Source: Heliomarina baculiformis
GTDB lineage: Bacteria > Pseudomonadota > Alphaproteobacteria > Rhodobacterales > Rhodobacteraceae
Length of the DNA stretch: 64,000 nucleotides
Direction: 5' to 3'
NCBI RefSeq assembly: GCF_019966545.1
Contig: NZ_JAIMIC010000006.1
Location: 186,001-250,000 of the forward strand
In this document: positions 33,254 through 43,570 of the stretch, one piece after another
Layout of the letters: every line of letters starts with the position of its first letter
Position numbering within the stretch: the first letter of the stretch is position 1
The notes under the pieces: model-generated
The model's input: the letters and a program-made list of their open reading frames with translations, nothing else
Told to the model about the DNA's origin: nothing
The model's database searches: none
Made by a program: the position numbers and the translations under genes

Positions 33254-33482
33254 AAAACTGCCCCTAAAAGCTCGATATTAGCCGTTTCGACCCCGATTTG
33301 TCCAATGCTTGGAGCCTCGTTTAGCGAAACAGTTTGTGAATACCATCTCGACAGTGGGCGGCGTTGTGATGATCCGGGAAGCAAAGGTCAAGGCCTGTAT
33401 CCCGCCTCTGTCTTTTGGCACCGAAAGTGATTTGCCTGTGTCGCTTGTTGCTGTAGGATTGCGCAAAAAAGGCAAGAGGCAG

Positions 33483-34067
33483 ATGAGCAGAACTCTTTGC
33501 GTGATGATCATGGCGCTGATGCTGGCGTCCTGCGGCGGAGGATATTCCTCGCCGCCGAGCAATATGGATAACGCCTGCGCCATCGCGCGTGAGCGTCCGA
33601 AATACGTGCGCGCATTCAAGGCTACCGAAAGGCGCTGGGGTGTTCCGGTGGCGGTGCAGATGGCGACGATCTATCAGGAGAGCCGTTTCAGGGGCGATGC
33701 ACGCACGCCCTATCGCTATGCGCTTGGTATCATCCCCATGGGACGCCAAAGCAGCGCCTATGGCTATAGCCAGGCTCTGGACGGCACTTGGGACGATTAC
33801 AAGAAATCCACCGGCAAACGGCGAGCCAAGCGGGACAAGATGCGCGATGCGTCGGATTTCATCGGCTGGTACATGAATGAGAGCAAACGCAAAGTCGGCA
33901 TTTCCCTGACCGACGCCCGCAACCAGTATCTGGCCTATCACGAAGGTCATACCGGCTTCTCGCGCGGAACCTACAACTCCAAGAGCTGGCTCATGCGCGT
34001 GGCCGCGGACGTCGAAGCACGTGCGATCCTGTATGAATCGCAGCTTTCGCGGTGCAGAGCTTTCTGA
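33483..34067 (+). CDS. Lytic-transglycosylase-like (SLT domain) lipoprotein
   Basis: A 194-residue lipoprotein. The start at ATG 33483 gives a signal peptide ending in LASC, with the lipidated Cys at residue 17. The SLT/lysozyme-like fold follows: VPVAVQMATIYQESRFRGDA contains the likely catalytic Glu (E68). SSAYGYSQALDGTWDDY, LAYHEGHTGFSRGTY and a C-terminal helix are typical. It is predicted to cleave peptidoglycan glycan strands from the outer or inner membrane surface. It converges with lolA with no intervening base. Confidence 0.88.
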   Translation: MSRTLCVMIMALMLASCGGGYSSPPSNMDNACAIARERPKYVRAFKATERRWGVPVAVQMATIYQESRFRGDARTPYRYALGIIPMGRQSSAYGYSQALDGTWDDYKKSTGKRRAKRDKMRDASDFIGWYMNESKRKVGISLTDARNQYLAYHEGHTGFSRGTYNSKSWLMRVAADVEARAILYESQLSRCRAF

Positions 34068-34676
34068 TCAGCGCCTGTTCCCGCCTCGCCCGATCTGGGT
34101 ATTGAAAAGGTTATCGCTGAGCGAAACACCCGTCGTCATGCCGTCCAGAACGACGGCAGTACGATCACCCAGTTCGTTCGTGACCACCCATTGACGAAGC
34201 GTCACCGGGTCGCGCGAGAATTTGAGATCGATGAATCCGTATTCGGGATTTTCCGGGTCCTGCGCCCGGACAACGGTAAACTCATCCTCTTGCCCGTAGC
34301 CCACAACCATGTCCGCCCGCGAAAGATCCACATTGCGTTGAAGGATGATCGACAGCGGCGTGCGCCTGAGCGGGTAGGTTTCCGGAGCTTGGTTCGACTT
34401 TTCGTCGCGCACAAGAACCGTACCGCCCCCGGCCAGTACAAGGCCTTTGTTGGGCGGGTCGTATTCGAACCGCATTCGACCCGGGCGTTTGACGTAAAGC
34501 CGCCCGGTCGAACGAGAGCCGTTCTCGTTATATTGCGTAAACGTGCTTTCCCCGGTCGTAAGCCTGTTCAGATAGGCAGAAATCTCCGCAAGAGGAATGC
34601 GATTGTCCTGCGCAATGGCAGGGGCGGCGAGCACCGACAGCAGGGCAGCGGCGGCGAATTGGCGTCTATTCATCAT
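34068..34676 (-). CDS. lolA: Outer-membrane lipoprotein carrier protein LolA
   Basis: This 202-residue periplasmic chaperone ferries lipoproteins from LolCDE to the outer membrane. The signal peptide is visible (MMNRRQFAAAALLSVLAAPA, cut near AIAQ). The mature part has the LolA features FTQYNENGSRSTGRLYVKRP, GRMRFEYDPP and YGFIDLKFSRDP. The start is one of two adjacent ATGs (34676 or 34673), with a weak ribosome binding site. It lies 100 bp after ftsK on the same strand, behind a probable terminator, a layout common in alphaproteobacteria. Confidence 0.95.
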   Translation of the reverse strand: MMNRRQFAAAALLSVLAAPAIAQDNRIPLAEISAYLNRLTTGESTFTQYNENGSRSTGRLYVKRPGRMRFEYDPPNKGLVLAGGGTVLVRDEKSNQAPETYPLRRTPLSIILQRNVDLSRADMVVGYGQEDEFTVVRAQDPENPEYGFIDLKFSRDPVTLRQWVVTNELGDRTAVVLDGMTTGVSLSDNLFNTQIGRGGNRR

Positions 34677-34742
34677 GGGATATGAGATAGGTGCCCGGCC
34701 AGGAAAATCCAAAGGGCGCGGGGCACAAAATCGCTCGTCTGA

Positions 34743-34773
34743 TAAAGAAAGGCCGGGGCTTAACCCGACCTTT
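34743..34773 (-). terminator. Probable terminator of ftsK
   Basis: On the minus strand AAAGGTCGGG pairs with CCCCGGCCTTT (one mismatch) around a short loop, followed by a pyrimidine-rich CTTTCTTTATC. It begins 3 bp after the ftsK stop codon. Confidence 0.55.
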
Positions 34774-34776
34774 GCC

Positions 34777-37653
34777 TTACTGCTGTTCAGGCACCAGAAT
34801 TTCACGTTTGCCAACGTGGTTGGCGGGCGAAACCAGCCCCTCTTCTTCCATCTGCTCAACCAGCCGCGCGGCCTTGTTATAGCCGATGGCCAGCTTGCGC
34901 TGGATGTAGGAGGTCGAACACTTGCGGTCCTTGATGACGATCTGCACGGCTGTATCGTACAGCGCGTCTTCGCTGTCGGTATTGCCACCGAGTCCGAGAA
35001 CCGCGTCGATATCGCTGGATTTGTCCTCATCCGGCCCTTCGAGCACGGTGTTGATGTAATCCGGCGGACCGTAAGCCTTGAGGTTGTTCACCACTTCTTC
35101 GACCTCTTCGTCCGAAACGAAAGGACCATGGCAACGGGTGATTCGAGCACCGCCAGCCATGTAGAGCATGTCACCCATACCCAGAAGCTGTTCGGCCCCC
35201 ATCTCGCCAAGGATCGTACGGCTGTCGATCTTCGATGTGACCTGGAAAGAAATCCGGGTGGGGAAGTTCGCCTTGATCGTACCGGTGATCACGTCGACCG
35301 ACGGTCGCTGCGTCGCCATGATCAGGTGGATACCCGACGCACGGGCCATCTGGGCAAGACGCTGGATGCAGGCTTCGATTTCCTTGCCCGCGACCATCAT
35401 CAGGTCTGCCATCTCGTCTACGATCACCACGATAAAGGGCATCGCTTCGGGCGCGAATTCCTCCGTCTCGAACACGGGTTCGCCGGTATCATCGTCGAAC
35501 CCGGTCTGAACCGTGCGGCTGAACATCTCGCCTTTTGCCAGCGCGTCGCGTACCCGGCCGTTGTAGCCTTCGATGTTCCGCACGCCCATCTTGGACATCT
35601 TGCGGTAACGATCTTCCATTTCGCCGACGACCCATTTCAGCGCGACGACAGCCTTCTTGGGGTCGGTCACAACGGGGCTCAGCAGGTGCGGGATGCCGTC
35701 GTAGACGGAAAGTTCCAGCATCTTGGGGTCGATCATGATCAACCGGCATTCCTCGGGCGTCAGTTTGTAAAGCAGCGACAGGATCATCGTGTTGATCGCC
35801 ACCGACTTACCTGAACCGGTCGTACCAGCAATGAGCAGGTGAGGCATCTTGGCAAGGTTCGCGACGATGGGATCGCCGCCGATATTCTTGCCAAGCGCCA
35901 GCGGCAGGCTTTGGTTGCTGTCGCCGAAATCGCGGGAGGCGAGGATTTCGCGCAGCACCACTTTTTCGCGGTTATCATTGGGCAGTTCGATACCGATGAC
36001 CGAGCGCCCGGGAACGGTGGAAACACGCGCAGACAGCGCCATCATCGAACGAGCGATGTCATCGGACAGACCGATCACGCGGCTGGCCTTGAGACCCGGC
36101 GCGGGTTCGAGTTCATACATCGTGACGACAGGACCGGGACGGACGCTGACAATCTCCCCTTTGACCCCATAGTCGTCGAGCACGTTTTCCAGCATGCGCG
36201 CGTTCTCTTCCAGCGCCTCGTCGCTGAGGTGGTGACGTTGCACCGTGGCCGGATCGGTCAAAAGACTGAGGGGCGGCAATTCATAGGCCGTTTCGGATTC
36301 ATCGAATGCCAGTGCGGGCTGCGCCTCGGCAACCGCGCGACGTGAAGGGGCCGGGGACTTGCGCAGAGGGTTCATCACTACTTTGCGCGGTTCGGCAGTC
36401 GGAATGGCCGGGCGCTGCGGCTCTGGTTCGGAAAGCGGCAAGCCCGCGTCTTCGACGATCGCCTCTTCCGGTTCTTCCCAGACGGGTTCGTCGTAATGGC
36501 TTTCGCTCACAGGCGCTGCGGTAAGCGGCGGCTCGGCCCGAGCACCACCTGTGAGAGGCGGCTCGGCGCGCAGCGCGTTCCCGCCACTACGGTTCAAGAC
36601 GAGCGGTTCGGGACGGCGGCCTCGACCCTTGGTCAGGGGCAGGTCCGGATCGGGTTCGGGCTCGACAGGCAGGCCAGCCTGCTTGCGGGATTTAACCACG
36701 TCCGCGATCTTGGCGCGGATTCGGTCATCGCCCTGATAGACGTCTTCGTCATCATATTCAGGCGGCTCCTGTTCGATCAGTTCCGGCATCGGTTCCGCGC
36801 GACGGATCAGGCCGGGCATGCGCGACAGGAAACCACCACGTTCTTGCTCGGGCTCGGAAACGATTTCGATTGGTTCGAATCCTTTGACCGGCGCGGAAAT
36901 CTTGTGTGCCTGCGCAGCGTCTGCACGGGCCAGCCGCTGTTCACTACGCTTTTCGGCCAGTCGATTGCGCTGATTGGCAAGAGAGACAGCCGCGCCTTGT
37001 GCGCCACGGCCCAGCAGGTTCATCAACGCGGCATAGCCCATGATCAGCCCGATCAACGAGAAACGCAGACCGCGCGACATTTCGGCCTTGGTAAAGCCCA
37101 GAACGAAACCGCCAAGCCCGAGCATGGCAATCGCCATCAGCAGGGACATCAGTTTGACCATCAGATGCGAGCCAACCGGCAGTAGAGTCAGCACCGCCCC
37201 CATGACCGTATCGCCGAACATGCCGCCCAATCCAAAACTGTGAGTGGCGCGCCATGTATCACCGGGCAGCAAAGTCGCGGCATAGACCGACGTCACGGCA
37301 ATCGCGATGGGTGCAAAAATCAGACGGGCGGGCGCACGATCTTCGCCACTGTGAAAGGCAAAACGAAGTCCCCAGACAAGGAACACCAGCGCGATGCTCC
37401 AGCTTCCCCAGCCGACGATCATGAACAGCGGGGCGGCAATGGAGGCGCCCAACCGGCCCATCCAGTTCTGCACCGGTGCATCGGTCGAAACCATCCAGTT
37501 GGGGTCATCCGGCGTGTAGGATCCAATCATCGCAGCTGCCGCGATCCCGAGACAGATCAGGGCAATCCCGATGAGCTCCTTGCCGCGTTTCTCGATAGCC
37601 GCCTGCATATCGCTGTCCAATAGCGGATCCCGACTGCGTGATTGGTATGCCAT
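34777..37653 (-). CDS. ftsK: DNA translocase FtsK
   Basis: A 958-residue septal motor that pumps DNA and promotes dimer resolution. The start is ATG 37653 ([13 protein letters not shown]), with AGG upstream. Four transmembrane helices lie in residues ~25-190. They are followed by a proline/acid-rich linker, then the RecA-like motor with Walker A GTTGSGKS near residue 608 and Walker [13 protein letters not shown]. The C-terminal ~65 residues ([20 protein letters not shown], then [20 protein letters not shown]) are the winged-helix gamma domain that reads polar DNA sequences. It starts 20 bp after the DapC-like gene, so the two are probably co-transcribed. Confidence 0.97.
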   Translation of the reverse strand: MAYQSRSRDPLLDSDMQAAIEKRGKELIGIALICLGIAAAAMIGSYTPDDPNWMVSTDAPVQNWMGRLGASIAAPLFMIVGWGSWSIALVFLVWGLRFAFHSGEDRAPARLIFAPIAIAVTSVYAATLLPGDTWRATHSFGLGGMFGDTVMGAVLTLLPVGSHLMVKLMSLLMAIAMLGLGGFVLGFTKAEMSRGLRFSLIGLIMGYAALMNLLGRGAQGAAVSLANQRNRLAEKRSEQRLARADAAQAHKISAPVKGFEPIEIVSEPEQERGGFLSRMPGLIRRAEPMPELIEQEPPEYDDEDVYQGDDRIRAKIADVVKSRKQAGLPVEPEPDPDLPLTKGRGRRPEPLVLNRSGGNALRAEPPLTGGARAEPPLTAAPVSESHYDEPVWEEPEEAIVEDAGLPLSEPEPQRPAIPTAEPRKVVMNPLRKSPAPSRRAVAEAQPALAFDESETAYELPPLSLLTDPATVQRHHLSDEALEENARMLENVLDDYGVKGEIVSVRPGPVVTMYELEPAPGLKASRVIGLSDDIARSMMALSARVSTVPGRSVIGIELPNDNREKVVLREILASRDFGDSNQSLPLALGKNIGGDPIVANLAKMPHLLIAGTTGSGKSVAINTMILSLLYKLTPEECRLIMIDPKMLELSVYDGIPHLLSPVVTDPKKAVVALKWVVGEMEDRYRKMSKMGVRNIEGYNGRVRDALAKGEMFSRTVQTGFDDDTGEPVFETEEFAPEAMPFIVVIVDEMADLMMVAGKEIEACIQRLAQMARASGIHLIMATQRPSVDVITGTIKANFPTRISFQVTSKIDSRTILGEMGAEQLLGMGDMLYMAGGARITRCHGPFVSDEEVEEVVNNLKAYGPPDYINTVLEGPDEDKSSDIDAVLGLGGNTDSEDALYDTAVQIVIKDRKCSTSYIQRKLAIGYNKAARLVEQMEEEGLVSPANHVGKREILVPEQQ

Positions 37654-37673
37654 GCCTGTCCTCGATCTTTGTT

Positions 37674-38852
37674 TTAATACAAGCAGTCGCGCAAAGTGAT
37701 CAGAGCGCGCTGCATGTTTTCTTTTGGGGCCACCATCGCGACCCGGATGAATTTCTCGCCCGGGTTCGCCCCCGGTTCGCCCTGCGAAAGATAAGCTCCG
37801 GGCAACACCCGCACCCCGGTTTCCTTCCACAGGCGCAATGCCGCTTCTTCGCCGTTTTCCACAGGAAGCCACAGAAAGAACCCGGCCTCGGGCCCCTTGT
37901 AGCCCGGGATATCGGCAAACACCTCGTCCGCGACTACGTATTTCTCCTGATAGAGACGTCGGTTTTCCTGCACATGCGCCTCATCTGACCAGACAGCGGC
38001 GGCGGCCGCTTGCAGCGGTCCGGGCAGCGGTGCCCCCGTATAAGCCCGAAGCTGCTTCATCGCGGCGATGCATTTGGGCCCACCGACGGCAAAGCCGGAA
38101 CGAAGCCCCGGCAGGTTGGATCGCTTTGAGAGTGAATGAAACGACACGACCCGTTCGGGGTCGGCGCCCATCTCTCTGGCTACCTCAAGCGCACCGGGTG
38201 GGGGTGTATCGCGATAGATCTCGCAATAGCATTCGTCCGCGAAGATGCGGAAATCATACTGCTCGGCCAGCGAGATCAGATTTTCCCAATATTCGCGGCT
38301 TGCCACGGTGCCCTGCGGATTCGCCGGAGAGCAGATATAGGCGATCGTGGTGCGATCCAGCACTTCGGCCGAAAGCTTCGAGTAGTCAGGCAGATGGCCG
38401 GTTTCTTCCGTGCAGGGCATGAACACCGGCTCGGCCCCGACAGAAATCGCTGCAACCATATAGACCTGATAGAACGGGTTGGGCGTCAGAACGACCGGTT
38501 TGCGCCCGTTCTTCAGCTCAGGACACAGCGCCATGGCCGCGTTGTAAAGCCCCTCGCGGGTGCCATTCAACGCCAACAGATTTTGATCCGGATCGACGCG
38601 CACCGAATAGCGACGCTCGAGCCAATCCGCGAATGCACCGCGCAGCGCGTCCGTTCCTTCGTTCTGCGGATAGTTGTTAAATTGCGATGCGTTTTCGACG
38701 ATGACGTCCGTAACCCATTGAGGAAACGGATGTTTCGGCTCGCCGATTGTCATGTGCACTATGCTGCCGCCGGGCGCGTGCGCGTCCAGCAAGCTCCGCA
38801 AACGCGGAAACGCATAAGCCGGTAGGTTCGAAAACCGCTCGGGAAAATCCAT
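37674..38852 (-). CDS. dapC: PLP aminotransferase, DapC-like (probable N-succinyl-diaminopimelate aminotransferase)
   Basis: A 392-residue class I/II aminotransferase. It has [13 protein letters not shown] near the N-terminus, [13 protein letters not shown], the NPFYQVY motif, SPANPQG, and the Schiff-base Lys in [18 protein letters not shown] (K243). The [11 protein letters not shown] stretch is characteristic of DapC-type enzymes, which make N-succinyl-LL-2,6-diaminopimelate for lysine and peptidoglycan synthesis. The assignment is by family resemblance. It precedes ftsK in the same operon. Confidence 0.88.
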   Translation of the reverse strand: MDFPERFSNLPAYAFPRLRSLLDAHAPGGSIVHMTIGEPKHPFPQWVTDVIVENASQFNNYPQNEGTDALRGAFADWLERRYSVRVDPDQNLLALNGTREGLYNAAMALCPELKNGRKPVVLTPNPFYQVYMVAAISVGAEPVFMPCTEETGHLPDYSKLSAEVLDRTTIAYICSPANPQGTVASREYWENLISLAEQYDFRIFADECYCEIYRDTPPPGALEVAREMGADPERVVSFHSLSKRSNLPGLRSGFAVGGPKCIAAMKQLRAYTGAPLPGPLQAAAAAVWSDEAHVQENRRLYQEKYVVADEVFADIPGYKGPEAGFFLWLPVENGEEAALRLWKETGVRVLPGAYLSQGEPGANPGEKFIRVAMVAPKENMQRALITLRDCLY

Positions 38853-38958
38853 AATGTCGCCTCAAGGTCGGGATCATAACGCCCCGTTTTGAAGCAAGTT
38901 ACCGCCCCCCTGCCCTTGCGTCCAGACCAACTGAGAGATGAGAGGCGATTTGTGGTTT

Positions 38959-40293
38959 TTATGTGTTACTCAATGCCACCTCGGCTGCCGCGCCCAGCCT
39001 GAGCAGCGCCGCTTCACAGTTGGGCTGTACCTGCATCATAAGCCCGCAGCTCGGCGTGCCCGTCGGCAGCGTCAGGGAACAAAGGCCCAGCAAGTTCCCC
39101 ATGCGCGTATTGCGAAGCGCCAGCAGGTTCGCCTTGACGTAGTAATCGCCATCGTTTTGCAACCGTTCGAGGTTGGACGGCATCAGCGGGCTGCTCGGAA
39201 GGATCACCGCGTCATAACCGGCGGAAACCGCCTGATACGCCTTGCGGATCGCCTTGAGCCGCAGCCAGCCCGACGTGAAGTCCGCCGCCGAAAACTCGGC
39301 ACCCGCGCGGAACCGCGTCCGAATCTCGGAAAACATCAGCTTGGGGTTTTCCTCGATCTTGTCGCGCCAGATGCCATAGGCCTCGCCGCAATACAGAACG
39401 GCGGTCAGCGACAGCGCCTCGGCAATTTCGGGAAATTCAAGCGTTTCAACCGTGGCACCCGCTGCTTTCAGTCGTTCGACGCTCGCCTCAAAGGCGGCGC
39501 GTGGCTGATCCTCGACGTCATCAAGGGCGACTGAACCCATTATCGCAAACCGGCGACCTTCAAGCGATGCGCCCCGCAGATCGGGAGCCTTGCCGCCGCC
39601 CATCGCGCTCAGCAAAAGGGCCGCATCCTCGACACTTCGTGTCAGTGGACCAACGGTATCAAAGCTGTAGATCAGCGGGACGACACCTTCGAGACTCAGA
39701 ACGTCCGAGGTGGTCTTGAGACCGACAAGATCGTTCCATGCCGCCGGCACCCGGACAGATCCGCCGGTATCCGATCCGATTCCCGCGGCGGCCAGACCAA
39801 AGGCTACCGATGTGGCCGCGCCCGAGGAAGAGCCGCCAGCTACTGCTGCATGATCGTTCACGCAGGGCGAGGTTTGCGTGATCGGATTGTACCCGAGCCC
39901 CGAAAAGGCCAGTTCGCTCATATGCGTTTTTCCAAGGCAGACCAGCCCCGCCTGTGTCGCACGCTCGAGGACATGCGCGTCGCTGTCCGGCACACGGCCC
40001 TTGAGCAGGGCGGAGCCTGCTTCGGTCACGACGCCTGCCGTGTCGAACAGGTCTTTCCAGCTGATCGGCACACCGTCAAGCGGCGACAGGCGCAGCCCTG
40101 CTTTGGCCCGATCCGCCGCGGCCTGAGCTTCGGCCAGTGCGCGTTCGCGGGTTAGACGGGCGTAGATGCGGTCGCGGAATTCGTGACCTTCGATGGCGTC
40201 CAGGTAGGTCTCGGCCAAGGCGACCGGGTCGATCTCTCCTTTTTCGATGCCACGCCCAATATCAGCCGCCGTCATGCTCAGCCAGTTCTGCAT
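38959..40293 (-). CDS. Amidase (amidase signature family)
   Basis: This 444-residue amidase has the complete Ser-cisSer-Lys triad: Lys in SWKDLFDTAG (K80), cis-Ser in GGSSSGAA (S155) and nucleophile Ser in GSDTGGSVRVPA (S179). The 99- and 24-residue spacings match fatty-acid amide hydrolase. It hydrolyses a carboxamide, but the substrate is unclear. It is shorter than GatA and not next to gatB/C, so it is unlikely to be the tRNA amidotransferase. The start is ATG 40293 (MQNWLSMTAADIG), with GGGA upstream. It is divergent from the hydroxylase gene. Confidence 0.9.
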   Translation of the reverse strand: MQNWLSMTAADIGRGIEKGEIDPVALAETYLDAIEGHEFRDRIYARLTRERALAEAQAAADRAKAGLRLSPLDGVPISWKDLFDTAGVVTEAGSALLKGRVPDSDAHVLERATQAGLVCLGKTHMSELAFSGLGYNPITQTSPCVNDHAAVAGGSSSGAATSVAFGLAAAGIGSDTGGSVRVPAAWNDLVGLKTTSDVLSLEGVVPLIYSFDTVGPLTRSVEDAALLLSAMGGGKAPDLRGASLEGRRFAIMGSVALDDVEDQPRAAFEASVERLKAAGATVETLEFPEIAEALSLTAVLYCGEAYGIWRDKIEENPKLMFSEIRTRFRAGAEFSAADFTSGWLRLKAIRKAYQAVSAGYDAVILPSSPLMPSNLERLQNDGDYYVKANLLALRNTRMGNLLGLCSLTLPTGTPSCGLMMQVQPNCEAALLRLGAAAEVALSNT

Positions 40294-40378
40294 TCCACTT
40301 GTCCCTTTTGTTTTCGCGCAGACGGTAGCGACAGCAATGCGCATGGACAATCCTGCATCCGACCGCATATTGGCAAGC

Positions 40379-41605
40379 ATGAGTACAAAGGATGAAATTC
40401 TCATCGTCGGTGGCGGCTTGAACGGACCTGCTCTTGCCTTGGCGCTTGCTCAGGCGGGATTCGCGGTCACCGTTATCGACGCGCTTGAGATCGACCCGCG
40501 CGAAAATCCCGACTTTGACGGGCGCTCTTACGCACTGGCGCTTGGATCACAAAGGCTGCTGGACGGGATCGGATTGTGGGACCAGCTTGCCAACGACGCA
40601 CAGCCGATGCTCGACATCAAGGTGACCGACGGCCATGCCGGGCAAGGCCCTTCGCCGTTCTTCATGCACTTCGATCATCGCGAGATCGAAGAAGGCCCGA
40701 TGGGTTACATGGTCGAGGACCGGCACCTGCGCCGTACCTTGCTGGACAAATTGCGCAAAACGAATGGCGTGACGCTTTTGAATGGCAAGTCCGTCACCGG
40801 CCAAACCGCGGACGCAAGCGGCGTAAGCCTGACACTTGACGACGGATCGCAGGTATCCGGCGCGATTGTCATCGGCTGCGACGGGCGCAGCAGCGGTACT
40901 GCACAAAGGGCAGGAATCAAGCGTACAGGGTGGGACTATGGTCAGACCGCCCTGGTCTGCTCAATCTCGCATGAACAGCCGCATAACGGCGTCGCGCACC
41001 AGTTCTTCATGCCTTCGGGACCGCTTGCTATACTGCCCCTCACCGGCAATCGCAGTTCAATCGTCTGGAGCGAAACAACCGAGCTTGCCCGTGAAATCAA
41101 CGCTCTCGACGATGCCGGCTATCTGGCAGCACTACAGCCGCGCTTTGGCGATTTCCTTGGTGAGATAGCGCTGGCGGGGAAACGGTTCACCTACCCGCTT
41201 GGCCTCACCCTTGCCAATGCGATGATTGCTGACAGGCTTGCGCTTGTCGGCGACGCGGCGCATGGTGTTCACCCGATCGCAGGACAGGGGCTGAACGCCG
41301 GTCTTCGCGATGTGGCAGCGCTGGCCGAAACGCTCGCCGATGCCAAGCGACGCGGCGAGGACCCGGCATCGCCATTGGTTCTTGGTCGTTACCAGCAATG
41401 GCGCCGTTTCGATACGGCTTCGATGGCGCTCGCAACCGACACGTTCAACCGGCTGTTTTCCAATGATAACCCGCTGCTGCGTCTGGGGCGCGACATCGGC
41501 ATGGGATTGATCAATGCGGCCCCTGCCCTTCGACGCGGATTTATCCGTGAGGCGGCTGGACTAAGCGGCGACCTGCCACGTCTGATGCGCGGTCGACCGC
41601 TCTGA
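40379..41605 (+). CDS. UbiH/UbiF-family FAD monooxygenase (ubiquinone biosynthesis)
   Basis: This 408-residue flavoprotein hydroxylase has the N-terminal FAD motif ILIVGGGLNGPALALALAQA, the middle motif GAIVIGCDGRSSGTAQRAG, and the C-terminal ribityl-binding motif LALVGDAAHGVHPIAGQGLN. All three are characteristic of the UbiH/UbiF/COQ6 family. It adds a hydroxyl group to the ubiquinone ring precursor; which position cannot be told, since alphaproteobacteria often use one broad-specificity member. The start at ATG 40379 is the best fit; in-frame ATGs at 40337 and 40343 are alternatives. Confidence 0.93.
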   Translation: MSTKDEILIVGGGLNGPALALALAQAGFAVTVIDALEIDPRENPDFDGRSYALALGSQRLLDGIGLWDQLANDAQPMLDIKVTDGHAGQGPSPFFMHFDHREIEEGPMGYMVEDRHLRRTLLDKLRKTNGVTLLNGKSVTGQTADASGVSLTLDDGSQVSGAIVIGCDGRSSGTAQRAGIKRTGWDYGQTALVCSISHEQPHNGVAHQFFMPSGPLAILPLTGNRSSIVWSETTELAREINALDDAGYLAALQPRFGDFLGEIALAGKRFTYPLGLTLANAMIADRLALVGDAAHGVHPIAGQGLNAGLRDVAALAETLADAKRRGEDPASPLVLGRYQQWRRFDTASMALATDTFNRLFSNDNPLLRLGRDIGMGLINAAPALRRGFIREAAGLSGDLPRLMRGRPL

Positions 41606-41708
41606 ATAGGCGATTACTCCGCGTTTTGGCATTCACCGCGATCTTGCAAAAGCCGGATCTCGGAAACGGCTGCTGGGAACGGAACCCTCGCTCGCGGCAA
41701 TTAGGCAA

Positions 41709-41897
41709 TTAGAGTTCCCTCGCCTCGTCGACCAACATCACCGGGATCCCGTTCCGGATCGGAAAGGCCAGCCCCGCGGGTTTTGAGATCAACTCCTGAG
41801 CCTCGGCATCATATTCCAGCGTCGTATGCGTCTGCGGACAGATCAACGCCTCGAGCATGCGCCGATCAAAGCCAGTTTCGGTGTCTCTTACTGCCAT
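41709..41897 (-). CDS. Trm112-family small protein
   Basis: A 62-residue protein with [20 protein letters not shown] followed by [17 protein letters not shown], the bacterial Trm112/YcaR pattern. Only one Cys is present (C20), so the zinc site of eukaryotic Trm112 is not conserved. Its role is unknown; homologues accompany methyltransferases or envelope genes. It overlaps the LON-domain gene by 10 bp and is the last gene of the CnoX-LON-Trm112 cluster, an arrangement usual in this order. Confidence 0.9.
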   Translation of the reverse strand: MAVRDTETGFDRRMLEALICPQTHTTLEYDAEAQELISKPAGLAFPIRNGIPVMLVDEAREL

Positions 41898-42538
41898 TTT
41901 TCTTCTCCGTCGCCACTCCGCATGGCAAATTCGATAAGGGTGACCAGCGTCTCGCGGCGCGTGGTCAGCGAAGGGGCTTCGAGCAAAGCCTGTTTGTCCT
42001 CGGGCGTAAAGTCCAGAAGCATCGAAAGAGAATTGATTAGCAGTTCGTCCTCTGCCTCTTTCAGCGTGGCCCAGTCGGTGGACATGTTGCGATGCTCGAA
42101 AAGCCTCTGCAAAATGGCAAGGAACTGCTCGCGATTGAAATTCGCATCGGTTTCCGCACGACCCAGATCGCGGTCGAACCCGGTCCATTCCACCTCGCAA
42201 CGTCGATACGGCGTGAACCCGGACACTTCGTTGTTGACCCGAAAACGGGAAATCCCGCCCAGGGTGATCATGTACCTGCCATCCTCGGTCTCGGAAAACT
42301 GCGTGACACGCCCCGCGCACCCGATACTGTGCAGCGTGTTCTCGCCGCCCGGTCGCGGGTTAGGCTGGATCATTCCGATCAGACGATGAGACGTCTTGAG
42401 CGTATCGTCCAGCATCTGGAGATAGCGCGGCTCGAACAGGTGGAGCGGCAGGCGCGACCGGGGCAACAGCAGTGCTCCCGGCAGGGGGAACACCGGTAAG
42501 GTATCAGGCAGGTCCGAGGCTTTCAGCATGAAATGCAA
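41888..42538 (-). CDS. LON peptidase substrate-binding-domain protein
   Basis: A 216-residue stand-alone Lon N-terminal (PUA-like) domain protein without ATPase or protease parts. Key segments are [30 protein letters not shown], and [20 protein letters not shown]. The start was set at TTG 42538 because GAGGG lies 5 bp upstream; ATG 42529 would be much farther from that site. Function is unsettled; a role in protein quality control is inferred from its place behind the chaperone-like CnoX gene, 18 bp away. Confidence 0.9.
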   Translation of the reverse strand: MHFMLKASDLPDTLPVFPLPGALLLPRSRLPLHLFEPRYLQMLDDTLKTSHRLIGMIQPNPRPGGENTLHSIGCAGRVTQFSETEDGRYMITLGGISRFRVNNEVSGFTPYRRCEVEWTGFDRDLGRAETDANFNREQFLAILQRLFEHRNMSTDWATLKEAEDELLINSLSMLLDFTPEDKQALLEAPSLTTRRETLVTLIEFAMRSGDGEEKWQ

Positions 42539-42556
42539 TCTAGCCCTCGCCCTCCC

Positions 42557-43471
42557 TTAGGCAAATATCATCGAGGAGAGCTTGCGCCGCCCGTTGAGCA
42601 CGATCGGATCGTTGGGTTTCAGGGCGTCGAAAATCGTGAAAAGCTGCGTTTTCGCGGCGCTTTCGTTCCACTCTCGATCACGGCGGAACAGCTCCAGCAA
42701 CTGATCCACAGCCTCGCCCTGCTTGCCGTTGGCGGAAAGTGCCAGCGCCAGATCAAAACGCGCCTGAAGATCTTCGGGATTTGCGTCGACGGCGGCCTGC
42801 AGTTCGGCAACCGGGCCAGCACCTTCGGCCTGACGCGCCAGTTCGATCTGCGCATGCGCCGCTTCCAGTTCTGCCGAAGTCGAAATTTCGGCAGGCGCAC
42901 CGTTCAGAATGGCCTCGGCCTTGTCGAGCTCGCCCAGCGCGATATGCGCTTTGACCAGCCCGGCATAAGCGCCCGGGTGATTGGGTTCCTCCCCGAGAAT
43001 CGCAGCAAAGGTCTGAGCCGCATCCGTCACCGCGCCCTCTTCTAGCATGGCTTCGGCTGCCTCGACTGCTTCGGCCAGCTCATCGCCGGGGGCGGAACCG
43101 CCACCTTGCCGGGCAACCCGGTCAACGAAAGCCTTGATTTCAGATTGCGGCTGCGCGCCTTGGAATCCGTCAACAGGCTGCCCCTTGTAGAATGCATAAA
43201 CGGTCGGGATCGACTGGATCTGCAGCTGACCCGCGATCATCTGCGCTTCGTCCACGTTGACCTTGACCATTTTGACCGCGCCCTTGGCTGCGCGAACCGC
43301 ATCCTCGAGCATCGGGCCAAGTGTCTTGCAGGGACCACACCAGGGCGCCCAGAAATCGACGATGATCGGAACGTCCTGGCTGGCCTGAACGACATCCGTC
43401 ATAAAGTTGGCTTCGGTCGTATCCTTGATCAGATCCGCGTCAGGGGCCGTGCCTAGGTTGAGTTCCATCAT
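42557..43471 (-). CDS. cnoX: Thioredoxin-domain co-chaperone CnoX (YbbN family)
   Basis: A 304-residue protein with an N-terminal thioredoxin domain containing an intact CGPC (residues 45-48, in FWAPWCGPCKTLGPML) and a C-terminal tetratricopeptide part (residues ~125-300, e.g. NHPGAYAGLVKAHIALGELD). CnoX protects unfolding proteins under hypochlorous or oxidative stress and hands them to GroEL or DnaK. The intact CXXC resembles the redox-active Caulobacter form rather than E. coli YbbN. The start is ATG 43471, with AGG 5 bp upstream. Confidence 0.92.
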   Translation of the reverse strand: MMELNLGTAPDADLIKDTTEANFMTDVVQASQDVPIIVDFWAPWCGPCKTLGPMLEDAVRAAKGAVKMVKVNVDEAQMIAGQLQIQSIPTVYAFYKGQPVDGFQGAQPQSEIKAFVDRVARQGGGSAPGDELAEAVEAAEAMLEEGAVTDAAQTFAAILGEEPNHPGAYAGLVKAHIALGELDKAEAILNGAPAEISTSAELEAAHAQIELARQAEGAGPVAELQAAVDANPEDLQARFDLALALSANGKQGEAVDQLLELFRRDREWNESAAKTQLFTIFDALKPNDPIVLNGRRKLSSMIFA

Positions 43472-43570
43472 GAACACCTGTCGTTAAGTGGTTTCGCGTT
43501 GCCCTCCATATGTGAGCAAGGCGCTAAAAAGTCAAAGGGTCGCTGGGTCGGGAAAAGTATTGGACCCCGT